From: Onchocerca lupi
Taxonomy: Eukaryota > Nematoda > Chromadorea > Rhabditida > Onchocercidae
Assembly (NCBI GenBank): GCA_028564675.1
Contig: JAOVVO010000227.1
Location: 46,220 to 110,219, forward strand
Length of the DNA stretch: 64,000 nucleotides
Direction of reading: 5' to 3'
In this document: in pieces, positions 63,941 through 64,000 of the stretch
Position numbering within the stretch: the stretch's first letter is position 1
Layout of the letters: each line of letters opens with the position of its first letter
Notes under the pieces: generated by a model
Told to the model about the DNA's origin: nothing
Database searches by the model: none
Seen by the model: the letters and a program-made list of their open reading frames with translations, nothing else
Translations under genes and position numbers: made by a program

Positions 63941-64000
<60 letters not shown>
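63928..64000. repeat. (TAA)n microsatellite at window edge
   Basis: At least 73 bp of TAA repeats with one interruption (TTAAT near 63945), running off the end of the window. Confidence 0.95.

Noticed and set aside
1..64000. tRNA, rRNA, transposase/reverse transcriptase genes and bacterial endosymbiont insertions
   Set aside because: Read through both strands for tRNA arm motifs, transposon protein motifs and long intronless higher-GC frames; none was convincing, though a covariance-model or profile search was not possible here.

Overview
The window looks like nuclear DNA of a nematode, most likely an AT-rich parasitic (filarial/spirurid-like) species. Reasons: about 70% A+T by eye, many poly-A/poly-T runs, genes cut into many exons of 40-250 bp, 3' splice sites of TTTCAG/TTTTAG/TATAG type, several first exons whose start codon lies a few bases after a good splice acceptor (as expected for spliced-leader addition), and best-matching protein families of animal type. 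There is no operon-like bacterial organisation, no recognisable mobile-element protein and no convincing tRNA, rRNA or CRISPR array. The species call is an inference; the gene models were assembled by hand and every exon junction was checked for phase.

All four multi-exon genes lie on the minus strand. From right to left: (1) a small two-membrane-segment protein of 169 aa (61.66-63.79 kb, six exons); (2) a very long RIN-family Rab5 exchange factor (20.24-58.14 kb, 30 coding exons, 1583 aa) with an SH2 domain, a long Ser/Thr/Asn-rich middle, a VPS9 domain and a C-terminal RA domain; (3) mitochondrial elongation factor Ts (15.16-17.97 kb, eight exons, 332 aa); (4) an unrecognised acidic, partly helical protein (2.13-4.62 kb, six exons, 208 aa). 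RIN links activated tyrosine kinases/Ras to Rab5 and endocytosis; EF-Ts recycles mitochondrial EF-Tu. Nothing shows a functional link between the neighbours.

The RIN gene contains three huge introns (10.8, 8.3 and 5.3 kb). The 10.8-kb first intron holds possible nested same-strand loci: a membrane-segment ORF at 48.2-48.5 kb with a decayed copy nearby, and a weak two-exon candidate for a small secreted peptide at 51.8-52.2 kb. The 8.3-kb intron contains two phase-compatible exons that could give the gene a second N-terminus lacking SH2.

The most striking unexplained structure is a set of near-perfect inverted repeats with arms of about 10-29 nt (10.8, 13.4, 16.25, 31.5, 36.25, 59.0 and 63.8 kb). 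Several have the length and loop size of small hairpin RNAs; others are spacerless palindromes. There are also recent tandem duplications (43 bp at 22.0 kb, 36 bp at 38.1 kb, a 26-bp x 7 array at 52.8 kb and an interleaved duplication at 50.7-50.96 kb). The remaining DNA (0-2.1, 4.6-15.2, 18.0-20.2 and 58.2-61.7 kb) shows no supportable gene.
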